DNA of 64,000 bases from Marinovum algicola (lineage in GTDB: Bacteria; Pseudomonadota; Alphaproteobacteria; Rhodobacterales; Rhodobacteraceae). A program made the translations under genes and the position numbers. Under the pieces are notes generated by a model that worked only from the letters and a program-made list of their open reading frames with translations, did no database searches and was not told the origin of the DNA. This document shows, in pieces, positions 25,717 through 34,810 of this stretch. The DNA is taken from assembly GCF_900109145.1 (NCBI RefSeq), contig NZ_FNYY01000019.1, forward strand, positions 1 through 64,000, written 5' to 3'. How positions within the stretch are numbered: the stretch's first letter is position 1; each line of letters opens with the position of its first letter.

Positions 25717-26598
25717 ATGGGATACAAGCTCAAGCGATCCGACGAGGATGTCTCCGAAGGGCTGCGCCGCATCGCCTGCGACCAGCTCGACAGGGCGCTT
25801 GCCGCGCTTGATGGCACCGGCGACATGGCCGAAGCGGTGCATGACGCCCGCAAGCGCTGCAAGAAGCTGCGCGGGCTGATCCGCCTCGTCCGGCCGCAGT
25901 TCATCGACTACAAGACCGAAAACCGCGCATTTCGCGACGCTGCCCGCCGCCTGTCGGACTTGCGCGAAACCGGCGCGGCGCTGGAGATTCTGACGCGGCT
26001 GGAACAAAGCTATCCCGAGCGGCTCTCCGGCCCCAATGCCGCCGCCCTGCGCGACGCGCTCAAGGCGCGGCGCGCCGAAACGCATCTGGACGATTTCGAC
26101 AGTCGCCGCGCGGCGTTTCGCGACGCGCTGAAGGCGGTGCGCCACCGGGCCGCGCTCTGGGAGGTCGACAAGACCGGCTTTGGCGCGATCGAGGGCGGGC
26201 TGAAGAAAACCTACAAACGCGCCCGCGCCGCCTGGGCCACGGCGCTCGAGACCCGCGATCCCCGCGACCTGCACCAATGGCGCAAACGGGTGAAATACCA
26301 TTGGTATCACACGCGGCTGCTGAAACCGCTGGCCTCGAAGAAGCTGCGGCGGCGCATCGACCGGCTGGGCGAACTGTCGGACCTTCTGGGCGATCACCAG
26401 GACCTGGCCGATCTGCGCCGGATGATCGACGCCGAGGCCCTGCCGCCCGAGGCGGCGCAGGCGCTGGCCTCGCCGCTCGCCATCGAAATGGACCGGCTGC
26501 AAAACCGTGCCTTTGCACGGGCGCCCAAGGTGCTCGGCAAACCGCCGAAAGCGCTGGTCAGGAGCTACCGCAAGCGCTGGAAAAAATGCCGCGGCTGA
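25717..26598 (+). CDS. CHAD domain-containing protein
   Basis: 293 residues, strongly basic, all-helical. CHAD domains are defined by conserved His and Lys/Arg and bind inorganic polyphosphate. Visible are AVHDARKRCKKLRGLIRLVR (about 46-65) and DLHQWRKRVKYHWYHTRLL (about 185-205), the two internal CHAD repeats. There is no CYTH domain fused or adjacent and no polyphosphate kinase nearby, so it is a stand-alone binder. The start at 25717 is 37 bases after the second Lrp gene. Confidence 0.87.
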   Translation: MGYKLKRSDEDVSEGLRRIACDQLDRALAALDGTGDMAEAVHDARKRCKKLRGLIRLVRPQFIDYKTENRAFRDAARRLSDLRETGAALEILTRLEQSYPERLSGPNAAALRDALKARRAETHLDDFDSRRAAFRDALKAVRHRAALWEVDKTGFGAIEGGLKKTYKRARAAWATALETRDPRDLHQWRKRVKYHWYHTRLLKPLASKKLRRRIDRLGELSDLLGDHQDLADLRRMIDAEALPPEAAQALASPLAIEMDRLQNRAFARAPKVLGKPPKALVRSYRKRWKKCRG

Positions 26599-26662
26599 CA
26601 CGCGATTGCCTTTTCACCGCCGCCGCGCTAGCCCTGAGAAAACTCTCAGGAAGGAGGCCCGC

Positions 26663-27787
26663 ATGGCCCTGCGCGACGATATCGATCCCCAAGGTCTCGA
26701 CGAGTTCTCGGTGGTCTTCACCGACCGCTCGCTCAACCACATGTCGGCCACCTTTCAGCAGGTGATGCGCGACATCAACGACACGTTGAAATCGGTCTAT
26801 GGCGCCGAGACCGCTGTGGTGGTGCCCGGTGGCGGCACCTTCGGCATGGAGGCGGTGGCGCGACAGTTTGCCCAGGACGCCAAATGCCTGGTGGTGCGCA
26901 ACGGCTGGTTCTCCTTCCGCTGGAGCCAGATTTTCGAGATGGGCGGCTTCGCAGGCTCGGAAACCGTGATGAAGGCGCGGCGCAGCGGCAACGATCCGCA
27001 AAGTCCGTTTGCCCCGGCACCGATCGAAGACGTCACCGCCCGCATCCGCGAGGAAAAGCCCGACCTTGTGATCGCGCCGCATGTGGAAACCTCCTCCGGC
27101 ATCATCCTGCCCGACGATTACCTGACAGCGCTGGCGCAAGCGGCGCATGAGGTCGGCGCGCTGATGGTGCTCGACTGCATCGCTTCGGGCTGCGTCTGGG
27201 TCGACATGGGCGCGCTCGGCGTCGACGTGCTGATCTCGGCCCCGCAGAAGGGCTGGTCCTCGACGCCCTGCGCCGGGCTGGTGATGCTGTCACAACGGGC
27301 GCTGGCGCGGATGGAAGAGACCAGTTCGAACAGCTTTGCCGCCGACCTGAAGAAATGGCATCAGATCATGATGGCCTATGAAAACGGCGGCCATGCCTAT
27401 CACGCCACCATGCCCACCGATGGGCTGCGGATGTTCCGCGACACCATGCTGGAAAGCCGCGACTACGGCTTCGACCGTCTGAAAGAGGCGCAATGGGCGC
27501 TGGGCAGCAAGGTGCGGGCGCTGCTCGTCGCCAAGGGCATCGCTTCGGTGGCGGCCCAGGGCTTCGAGGCGCCGGGCGTGGTGGTGAGCTACACCGACAA
27601 TCCTGAGGTGCAATCCGGCCGCGCCTTTGCCGCCCAGGGCACCCAGATCGCCGCCGGAGTACCGCTGCAATGCGACGAAGGCGACGGCTTTTCGACCTTC
27701 CGGCTGGGGCTTTTCGGGCTCGACAAGCTCTATGATGTCGATGCCACGGTGGCGCGGCTCGACAGAGTTCTGTCAGACGTGCTCTGA
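26663..27787 (+). CDS. Class V PLP aminotransferase (alanine/serine-glyoxylate type)
   Basis: 374 residues. A fold type I PLP enzyme with the Schiff-base Lys in SAPQKGWSSTP and a D-C-I-A stretch in MVLDCIASG that holds the PLP ring. The closest family is alanine-glyoxylate or serine-pyruvate aminotransferase. AAGGAGG precedes the ATG. A small hairpin (CCTGAG-6-CTCAGG, 26633-26650) sits just before the ribosome site and could affect initiation. The exact amino donor is unknown. Confidence 0.87.
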   Translation: MALRDDIDPQGLDEFSVVFTDRSLNHMSATFQQVMRDINDTLKSVYGAETAVVVPGGGTFGMEAVARQFAQDAKCLVVRNGWFSFRWSQIFEMGGFAGSETVMKARRSGNDPQSPFAPAPIEDVTARIREEKPDLVIAPHVETSSGIILPDDYLTALAQAAHEVGALMVLDCIASGCVWVDMGALGVDVLISAPQKGWSSTPCAGLVMLSQRALARMEETSSNSFAADLKKWHQIMMAYENGGHAYHATMPTDGLRMFRDTMLESRDYGFDRLKEAQWALGSKVRALLVAKGIASVAAQGFEAPGVVVSYTDNPEVQSGRAFAAQGTQIAAGVPLQCDEGDGFSTFRLGLFGLDKLYDVDATVARLDRVLSDVL

Positions 27788-27801
27788 CGGAAACAAAGAG
27801 A

Positions 27802-27820
27802 CCCCGGGTCAGACCCGGGG
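27802..27820. terminator. Hairpin between convergent aminotransferase and glmM genes
   Basis: CCCCGGGT-CAG-ACCCGGGG is a perfect 8-bp stem. On the minus strand it is followed by the T-rich TCTCTTTGTTTCC, so it should work best for glmM transcripts. Confidence 0.65.
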
Positions 27821-27878
27821 CGCGCTCCCCCCTGTCCGGGGGCTTCTCGATAACGCGGTCGCGCCGGGCCGGACTGGC

Positions 27879-29222
27879 TCAGACCACGTCCTGCACCGCT
27901 TCGACAACCCGGTCGACTACCGCTTCCAGCATCGCCGGGTCTTCGCATTCGGCCATCACCCGGATCAGCGGCTCGGTGCCCGATTTGCGGATCAGCAGGC
28001 GGCCCTTGCCATTGAGCTCGGTCTCGGCCGAGGCGATGGCCGCCTTGACGCCATCGGTCTCCAGCGGCAATTGCCCGGCGCCAAAACGCACGTTCTTGAG
28101 CATCTGCGGCACCGGATCGAAATTGTTCGCCAGATCGCTGGCGCTGCGGCCGGTGCGCGTCATCGCGGCAAGGAATTGCAGCCCCGCCATCAGCCCGTCG
28201 CCGGTGGTGGCGTAATCCGTCATCACGATATGGCCCGATTGCTCGCCGCCGAGGTTCCAGCCGCCGGCGCGCATCGCCTCGACGACATAGCGGTCGCCGA
28301 CGCCGGTGCGCTCGAGCCGCAGGCCGTGGCCATGCAGGAACCGCTCGAGCCCGAGGTTCGACATCACCGTCGCCACCAGCGTACCGCCGCGCAGGCGCTC
28401 TTCCGCCGCCCATTGCGCCGCCATCAGCGCCATGATCTGATCGCCATCGGCCACGGTGCCGGTTTCGTCGATGATCATCACTCGGTCGGCATCGCCGTCG
28501 AGACAGATGCCGACATCCGCACCGTGTTCAAGCACCGCGGCCGCGGCGGATTGCGGCTTGGTCGAGCCGCAGGCCTTGTTGATGTTGAAGCCGTCCGGGT
28601 TCACCCCGACCGGGATCACCTCGGCGCCCAGCTCCCAGAGAACCTCGGGCGCGGCGCGATAGGCGGCGCCATTGGCGCAGTCCACCACCACCTTCATGCC
28701 GTCGAGGCGCATGCCCGCCGGAAAGGTGCTCTTGACCCGCTCCTGATAGCGGAAACGGCCATCGTCGATCCGCTTGGCCTTGCCGATATCACCGGCCAGC
28801 GCGGGTTCCACCCCCTCTTCGACCAGCCGCTCGATCTCAGCCTCGGCCTCGTCATTAAGCTTGAACCCGTCGGGGCCAAAGAACTTGATGCCATTGTCCT
28901 CGGCCGGATTGTGCGAAGCGGAAATCATGATGCCCACATCCGCCCGCATCGAGGGCGTCAGCAGCCCCACCGCCGGCGTCGGCACCGGCCCCAGCAGCAG
29001 AACGCTCATCCCGGTCGAGGTGAGCCCGGCGGTCAGCGCGGTTTCGAACATGTAGCCCGAGCGCCGGGTGTCCTTGCCGATCACCACCCGGTGCACGCCG
29101 CCGTTTTCCCGGCGGAAATACCGCCCGGCCGCCGCGCCGATCCGAAGCGCCATATCGGCGGTCATCGGCGCGGTGTTCGCCTTGCCGCGCACCCCGTCGG
29201 TGCCAAAAAGCTTGCGAGACAT
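27879..29222 (-). CDS. glmM: Phosphoglucosamine mutase
   Basis: 447 residues, usual length. It interconverts glucosamine-6-phosphate and glucosamine-1-phosphate for peptidoglycan and lipopolysaccharide precursors. The catalytic phosphoserine is in SASHNP (about residue 101), the metal loop is DGDADR, the sugar loop GGEQSGH and the phosphate loop RKSGTEP. It begins 3 bases after folP, so the two are transcribed together. Confidence 0.97.
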   Translation of the reverse strand: MSRKLFGTDGVRGKANTAPMTADMALRIGAAAGRYFRRENGGVHRVVIGKDTRRSGYMFETALTAGLTSTGMSVLLLGPVPTPAVGLLTPSMRADVGIMISASHNPAEDNGIKFFGPDGFKLNDEAEAEIERLVEEGVEPALAGDIGKAKRIDDGRFRYQERVKSTFPAGMRLDGMKVVVDCANGAAYRAAPEVLWELGAEVIPVGVNPDGFNINKACGSTKPQSAAAAVLEHGADVGICLDGDADRVMIIDETGTVADGDQIMALMAAQWAAEERLRGGTLVATVMSNLGLERFLHGHGLRLERTGVGDRYVVEAMRAGGWNLGGEQSGHIVMTDYATTGDGLMAGLQFLAAMTRTGRSASDLANNFDPVPQMLKNVRFGAGQLPLETDGVKAAIASAETELNGKGRLLIRKSGTEPLIRVMAECEDPAMLEAVVDRVVEAVQDVV

Positions 29223-29225
29223 TAC

Positions 29226-30263
29226 TTAAATTCCTTCTTCAATCGCCAACCAGAGCCGCAGGGCCTGCCTGGTGTCACCTACATCATGAATTCTTAGAAT
29301 CTGCACGCCCTGCGCAACCCCGGCAAGCGCCACCGCCACCGATCCGGGCATCCGGTCCTCGGCCCGAGGCGCCTGGCCCACATCGCGGATCAGTCCCTTG
29401 CGCGAGGCGCCGAGCAGCAGCGGCACGCCCAGCCCGTGAAACAAGCTCAGGCCGCGCAGCAGCGCAAGGTTGTGCGCGGTGGTCTTGCCAAAGCCGATGC
29501 CGGGATCGGCGACGATCCTGTGGCGCGGAATGCCGGCGGCCTCGGCCAGGGCGATCTGGCGAGCCAGAAAATCATAGACTTCGAGCAGCACGTCGCCGTA
29601 GCGCGGATTGTCCTGCATGGTCTGCGGCGTGCCCTGGCTGTGCATGATGCAGACCGGCAGCCCTGCCTCGGCGCAGAACGGCGCGAGACCGGCGTCGAAC
29701 ACGAAGCCAGAGACATCGTTGACCAGATGCGCCCCGGCGTCGGCGGCGGCCGCGGCCACCGCCCGTTTGCGGGTGTCGATCGAGATCGGCAGCGGCACCG
29801 CCGAGGACAGGGCCTCGATCACCGGCCCAACCCGGCCGATCTCTTCGGCTTCCGAGATATCGACCGCCCCCGGCCGGGTGCTTTCGCCGCCGACATCGAT
29901 GATGTCGGCCCCGGCATCGGCCATGGCACGGCCATGCGCCAGCGCGCTGTCAAAGCCGCTGTGCCTTCCGCCGTCGGAAAAGCTGTCGGGGGTGACGTTG
30001 AGAATGCCCATCAGCCGGGGCCGGTCCATCTCCAGCCCGGCGATGGCCGCACGCGGCGCGCTGAGACACTGCAACAGGTCGTCGGGGATGGCGTCGGCCG
30101 CGACAATAGCCCGGCTGCCGTCGTGGCTCAGCCGCTCGGCCTGGGTGAACCAGCCCGGCCCCCCGGCAAGCGCCACGGCACTCTCCGGCCGGGCGGTGCC
30201 GCGTTGGACCAGCGGGCGGAAATATGTCTCACGAGTCGCCGTCATGGCGTTCACATGATCCAA
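29226..30263 (-). CDS. folP: Dihydropteroate synthase
   Basis: 345 residues. It condenses p-aminobenzoate with hydroxymethyl-dihydropterin diphosphate in folate synthesis. TIM-barrel signatures are MGILNVTPDSFSDGG, GGESTRPGA, and the GASRKGLI phosphate site near the C-terminus. The enzyme proper starts around residue 80; the preceding ~75 residues are an extra N-terminal segment. An alternative ATG at 30245 would remove six residues. It is nine bases downstream of folB and three upstream of glmM. Confidence 0.95.
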   Translation of the reverse strand: MDHVNAMTATRETYFRPLVQRGTARPESAVALAGGPGWFTQAERLSHDGSRAIVAADAIPDDLLQCLSAPRAAIAGLEMDRPRLMGILNVTPDSFSDGGRHSGFDSALAHGRAMADAGADIIDVGGESTRPGAVDISEAEEIGRVGPVIEALSSAVPLPISIDTRKRAVAAAAADAGAHLVNDVSGFVFDAGLAPFCAEAGLPVCIMHSQGTPQTMQDNPRYGDVLLEVYDFLARQIALAEAAGIPRHRIVADPGIGFGKTTAHNLALLRGLSLFHGLGVPLLLGASRKGLIRDVGQAPRAEDRMPGSVAVALAGVAQGVQILRIHDVGDTRQALRLWLAIEEGI

Positions 30264-30272
30264 TCGTTCCGG

Positions 30273-31205
30273 TCATGCAAGGTGGCGCTGCGTCACCGCG
30301 ACGGCGCGGGCCTTCAAGCCTTGGGTTTCGGGCAGATCTTCGCCGATCACCAGGAAGTCGCTGGCCTCGATATGCCCCGCGAACCAGGCCGCAAGCGCCA
30401 CGCTGTCGCGCGGCCGAGTCTTGGGGCCTTCGACCGCGTCCAGAACGATCTTGGACGGCGCCCAGAGGCTCATCTGATCGTGTTTCATGCCCCAGTCGAG
30501 CTCGGTCAGCGTGCCGACGACCACACAGCGCGGATCGCGCGCCGCGAGCACCCAGCCGTTCTGCTCGATCGCCAGAAGATCGACCCGGCGCTGCGCCAGC
30601 GGATGATCGGCCTCGGGCCGCGCGCCATCGGGCAACCCGACGCAGAGCACGACCGGCGCCGCCTGCCCGGCCAGCCAGTCGAGCCAGCCGGTCAGATGCG
30701 GCGCGGCAATGGCCGCATTGGACAGATAGACCACCCGGGGATGCGGCCGCGCGCCGGTGAGCTGCGCGGCATGGGCCGGATCGAGATCGCCCCGGCTGCG
30801 CACGATCTCGACCCCCAGCGCGCCGGGCCCGCGATCGAGCTTTTCGATCCGTACGAAGACCCGCATCGCCTGCGGCTCGAGCAGAATGCGCTCGGCCACC
30901 CGTTCGGCCAGGGTTTCCAGAAGGTTGAGCCGTTCCTCGGCGAGCTCGAAGGCGATTGCCTCGGTCACCCGGTCATAGCTGAGGATGCGGTCGACATCGT
31001 CGTCGATGCGGTCGCCGGCGCGGGCGACCTCGACCACCACGTTGAAACAGACCCGTTGGGTGTGGCCGCGCTCGGACTGAAAGGCGCCGATCTCGACCTC
31101 GACGATATGATCGCGTAGCGAGATGCGGTCGCGCGGGGCCGCGCCCTCGGTGGCGGCGGCCCGTTCAGAGGGGTGGGCGAATGCGAAGTGGATGTCCTGG
31201 CTCAT
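30273..31205 (-). CDS. folB: Dihydroneopterin aldolase with a long C-terminal extension
   Basis: 310 residues, whereas ordinary FolB is about 120. The FolB domain occupies about 25-140, with YDRVTEAI and NLLETLAERVAERIL matching the active-site region. The final ~170 residues (from about LTGARPHPRVVYLSN) look like a folded alpha/beta domain but I do not recognise them; they do not resemble FolK. It is the first gene of folB-folP-glmM. ATG 31205 is used; an upstream extension to 31292 is not protein-like. Confidence 0.85.
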   Translation of the reverse strand: MSQDIHFAFAHPSERAAATEGAAPRDRISLRDHIVEVEIGAFQSERGHTQRVCFNVVVEVARAGDRIDDDVDRILSYDRVTEAIAFELAEERLNLLETLAERVAERILLEPQAMRVFVRIEKLDRGPGALGVEIVRSRGDLDPAHAAQLTGARPHPRVVYLSNAAIAAPHLTGWLDWLAGQAAPVVLCVGLPDGARPEADHPLAQRRVDLLAIEQNGWVLAARDPRCVVVGTLTELDWGMKHDQMSLWAPSKIVLDAVEGPKTRPRDSVALAAWFAGHIEASDFLVIGEDLPETQGLKARAVAVTQRHLA

Positions 31206-31312
31206 CGTGGGTTTCCGGCTTTGGGTCTGCCGCCCGTGTCTAGCAGCAATCCTGCCGCGCTGGCAGACCCAAAACCGGCCTGTTCGCCGCAAGAGGCGAA
31301 GTGCATGGGCCG

Positions 31313-31954
31313 TTACTTCTGCGAAAGACGGGTGTCTTCGCGATAGAACTTGTGCACGCCGATGGTGGTGGTGTGGGCAAAGACCCGCGACCAGTTCGGG
31401 CGCACCGCCGTGGTGTGGTAATAGGTGGCGCCGCCGGTCAACTTGTGCGGCAGGCCGCTGAGCATCGCCTTGGCGATCTTGGCCACCCGGGCATAGGCGC
31501 CGGGATTGCCCACGGTCTCGGCACGGCCATCACAGGTATAGGTGAACTGGCAGGCGTATTTGCGGCCGGTGCCCTGATTGATCACGCCGCAGACCGTGTT
31601 CGGGAACTTATTGCTCTCGACGCGGTTGAGAATGACCTCGGCGACGGCAACCTGGCCCTTGATGCTTTCCCCGCGCGCCTCGAAATAGAGCGCTTCGGCC
31701 AGACAGGTGAATTGTTCGCCGCCCTTGCCGTTGGGCAGGCTTCTGAGCCAGGCCTCATCGTAGTCGATGGAACCGGCGGATTTGGGCTGATTGGCGCCAA
31801 GCGCCCATTTCAACGTGCCCTTGGGCACGGATTTGAGCCCCTTGCGCTCCAGCTGGATCAGGCTGCCGACCTCGTTCGGACGCAATTCGGCCTTGGCACC
31901 GTGACCTGGAAGCCCCAGGATCGCGGCCGCTATACCGGCAATTATCAGACGCAT
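31313..31954 (-). CDS. Cell wall hydrolase, SleB-like
   Basis: 213 residues with a Sec signal peptide (about 1-22). The Hydrolase_2/SleB domain covers about 85-205: [13 protein letters not shown] with the catalytic Glu, [13 protein letters not shown], and CQFTYTCDG. Proteins of this type cleave peptidoglycan glycan strands in the periplasm. Non-spore-formers such as Rhodobacterales use them for wall remodelling. GAGGG lies 5 bases before the ATG. Confidence 0.87.
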   Translation of the reverse strand: MRLIIAGIAAAILGLPGHGAKAELRPNEVGSLIQLERKGLKSVPKGTLKWALGANQPKSAGSIDYDEAWLRSLPNGKGGEQFTCLAEALYFEARGESIKGQVAVAEVILNRVESNKFPNTVCGVINQGTGRKYACQFTYTCDGRAETVGNPGAYARVAKIAKAMLSGLPHKLTGGATYYHTTAVRPNWSRVFAHTTTIGVHKFYREDTRLSQK

Positions 31955-32130
31955 TCTATCCCTCACACGCGAAAGCCCGAGAGGGTCCCGGGCTGCTGGC
32001 AACCCGCGTTGTATAGTCAGAAAGTGAATTTTCTTCTAGCGGCAGCCTGACGCAGGGCAGAAAACCGCCACAGCGCGGAGGCGGCGCGCGGATAATCCAC
32101 AAGATCGACCCGGCCGCAAAGGGCCTTCCT

Positions 32131-34683
32131 CTATATCTTGCCGCCCAACGCAAGTTGCGCCGCAGCAAGCCTCGCGACCGGCACACGGAAGGGTGAACAG
32201 GAAACATAGGTGAATCCCATGTCCCGGCAGATGGCAATCGATTCGGGGTTGCCGCCGTGTTCGCCACAGATCGAAAGCACCACGTCGGGCCGCGCCTTGC
32301 GGCCGCGCTCGGCCCCGATCCGCAACAGCTCTGCCACGCCGTCGCGGTCCAGCACATGGAACGGATCTTCGGCAAAGACCCCCTGCTTGACGTAATCCGA
32401 CATGAACCGCCCGGCGTCGTCGCGCGACAGCCCATAGGTCATCTGCGTCAGATCGTTGGTGCCGAAGCTGAGAAAATCGGTATGGCCGGCGATCTCTTCG
32501 GCGCGCAGCGCGGCGCGGGGCGTTTCCACCATCACCCCCAGTCGATAGTCGAAATCCCGGCCCCGTTCGTTGCGCACCGCCGCCGCCACCGCGTCGACAC
32601 GGGTCTTGACGATTTCCACCTCGCGCTTGGCCGAAACCAGCGGGATCATGATTTCCGGCACCACCGGCGCGCCTTCGCGGCTGGCCGCCAGCGTCGCCTC
32701 GAAGATGGCGCGGGCCTGCATGTCGTAGATCTCGGGCAGCGTGATGCCCAGCCGCACCCCGCGCATACCCAGCATCGGATTGTATTCGCCCAGAGATTCC
32801 ACCCGCCGTTCGACATCCGAGACCGGCAGGTCCAGCGCCTCGGCCAGCGCCCGCATGCCGGGCTTGTCCGATGGCAGGAACTCGTGCAGCGGCGGATCGA
32901 ACAGCCGGATGCAGACCGGCTGGCCCTGCATGATGCGGAACAGCTCGATGAAATCCGCCCGCTGCATCGGCAGGAGCAGCTCCAGCGCCGCCCGCCGGTC
33001 CTCGGAGGATTTGGCAAAGATCATCTCGCGCATGACGATCATGCGGTCGGTTTCAAAGAACATATGTTCGGTGCGGCACAGCCCGATGCCGTCGGCCTTG
33101 AAGTTGCGCGCGGTCTGGGCGTCCATCGGCGTATCGGCATTGGCGCGGATGTCGATGTCGCGCGCCGCATCGGCCCAGTCCATAAGCGTCTGAAAACTCT
33201 CGTCAAGCGCCGCCTCGAGCATCGGCGGGCTGCCGGCCAGCACCTCGCCCGTGGCGCCGTCGATGGTGATCACGTCGCCCTCGTGGAACACCCGGCCATC
33301 GGCCGCCACCAGACGTTTCTTTCGGATGTGGAAGGCCAGGCTCGCGGCGCCGACGATGCAGGGAATGCCCATGCCACGGCCGATCACCGCCGCGTGGCTG
33401 GTCATGCCGCCGCGTTCGGTCAGCACGCCGACCGCCGCCTGCATGCCGCGAATGTCCTCGGGCGAGGTCTCGCGCCGCACCAGCACACAGGGTTCGTCGC
33501 GCGCCGCGCTGGCCTGGGCTGCGGTGGCGCTGAAGACGATCCTGCCGGTGGCCGCGCCGGGGCTGGCGGCAACGCCGTGGCCGAGGATGTCGCGCGGCGC
33601 GTCGGTGTCGATCTGACGGTGCAGCAATTCGCTTAGCGCCCGCGGCTCGACCCGCATCAGCGCCTCTTCGCGCGGAATGATCTTGTCCTGTGCCAGCGCC
33701 ACGGCAATCCGCACCGCCGCCCGGTTCGAGCGACGCACCCGCACCCCGTCGAGCACATGCACCCGCCCGCCCTGGATGGTGAATTCGATCTGCATCTCGG
33801 CGCGCAGCTTTCGGCGCATCCGCTCGGCAATGCCGACGATCTCGTTGAAGGCCTCTGGCGCCACCTCTTCCAGCGACGGCCCGCGCTCGTCCCGCGCCAG
33901 AAACAGCGCCTCGGCCGCCCCCGAAAGCGCCTCGCGACCCTGGCTCTGGCTCAGGTAGCGCCCGGTAATCTGGCGCAGCCCGGTGTGGCTGTTGACCAGT
34001 TGCAGCACGCCTGATCCGGTCTCGCCGTCGCGCGCCTCGGGGTGGCCGATCCCCAGCGCCATCTCCTGCACCACCAGGCCAAGACCGGCATCCGCCGGCG
34101 CGCCCTTGGCCTGGCGCAACAGCCGCGCCGTGGTGCCCTCCCAGGCCCGCGCCATCGAGCGCAGCACCTGCGCCAACTGCGCCGCCGGATCCTGCGGAAA
34201 GGGTTCTTCGGCCTCGTCTTCATAGGCGCGCAGCGCTTCGGACAGTGCCTGCGGCCCCTCGGCGGTGATCTCTTCAAAGACATCCGGGTCGAGCCGCGCC
34301 ACATGCAGGGCGTAAGCCTCGACAAACCTTGCATAAAGCGCCGAGGCCGCGTGGCGCCCCAGAGTATCGCACATCTCGACGTAACGAGCATCGTTCATGC
34401 CGATATTGAGGATCGCCCCTGGCCCGCCCCAATCCGGATCCTGGCTCGACGGCCGCACGCAGAGCAGCGCGCCCTCGGGAAAGGCGGCGAGGATTTCCGC
34501 CATGTCGGGCATGTGTCCGCTGGCGATGCCATGCACGGTTTCGAAGGAAAGCGCCACGGTCGTCGGCACCGGCATGTCGAGCCGCACCAGACGTTGCAGG
34601 CATTTCGCCCGCCCGCCATGGGTGTGGGCCTTCATCTGTGCCGTGGGCGTGATCGGCGTGATATCGGGGTTGTCCTGAAGCAA
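32131..34683 (-). CDS. Pyruvate, phosphate dikinase-like phosphotransferase with divergent nucleotide-binding half
   Basis: 850 residues from a TTG start, chosen because AAAGGAG lies 6 bases upstream; frames from ATGs upstream (34734) cross that ribosome site. The central phosphohistidine domain is canonical (GGMTSHAAVIGRGMG), as is the PEP-binding barrel (GLCRTEHMFF, NPMLGMRGVRLGI, SFGTNDLTQMTYGLSRDD, CGEHGG). The N-terminal ATP-grasp half is unusual: instead of the SVRSGA...SMPGMMDT region it reads CVRPSSQDPDWGGPGA, and the glycine-rich ATP loop is not obvious. It may be a paralogue with altered nucleotide use. It is near glyS. Confidence 0.78.
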   Translation of the reverse strand: MLQDNPDITPITPTAQMKAHTHGGRAKCLQRLVRLDMPVPTTVALSFETVHGIASGHMPDMAEILAAFPEGALLCVRPSSQDPDWGGPGAILNIGMNDARYVEMCDTLGRHAASALYARFVEAYALHVARLDPDVFEEITAEGPQALSEALRAYEDEAEEPFPQDPAAQLAQVLRSMARAWEGTTARLLRQAKGAPADAGLGLVVQEMALGIGHPEARDGETGSGVLQLVNSHTGLRQITGRYLSQSQGREALSGAAEALFLARDERGPSLEEVAPEAFNEIVGIAERMRRKLRAEMQIEFTIQGGRVHVLDGVRVRRSNRAAVRIAVALAQDKIIPREEALMRVEPRALSELLHRQIDTDAPRDILGHGVAASPGAATGRIVFSATAAQASAARDEPCVLVRRETSPEDIRGMQAAVGVLTERGGMTSHAAVIGRGMGIPCIVGAASLAFHIRKKRLVAADGRVFHEGDVITIDGATGEVLAGSPPMLEAALDESFQTLMDWADAARDIDIRANADTPMDAQTARNFKADGIGLCRTEHMFFETDRMIVMREMIFAKSSEDRRAALELLLPMQRADFIELFRIMQGQPVCIRLFDPPLHEFLPSDKPGMRALAEALDLPVSDVERRVESLGEYNPMLGMRGVRLGITLPEIYDMQARAIFEATLAASREGAPVVPEIMIPLVSAKREVEIVKTRVDAVAAAVRNERGRDFDYRLGVMVETPRAALRAEEIAGHTDFLSFGTNDLTQMTYGLSRDDAGRFMSDYVKQGVFAEDPFHVLDRDGVAELLRIGAERGRKARPDVVLSICGEHGGNPESIAICRDMGFTYVSCSPFRVPVARLAAAQLALGGKI

Positions 34684-34810
34684 GCGCGGCTCCTTTGCGT
34701 TGCAGCGCAGCATAAGCGCCACCACGCATCGCACAAGCGCTAACTCACGCCGCGCCCCGCCATCGTTACATCACCCCATGCCCGGCCCCGCCGACCATCG
34801 GGCCCCCCGA

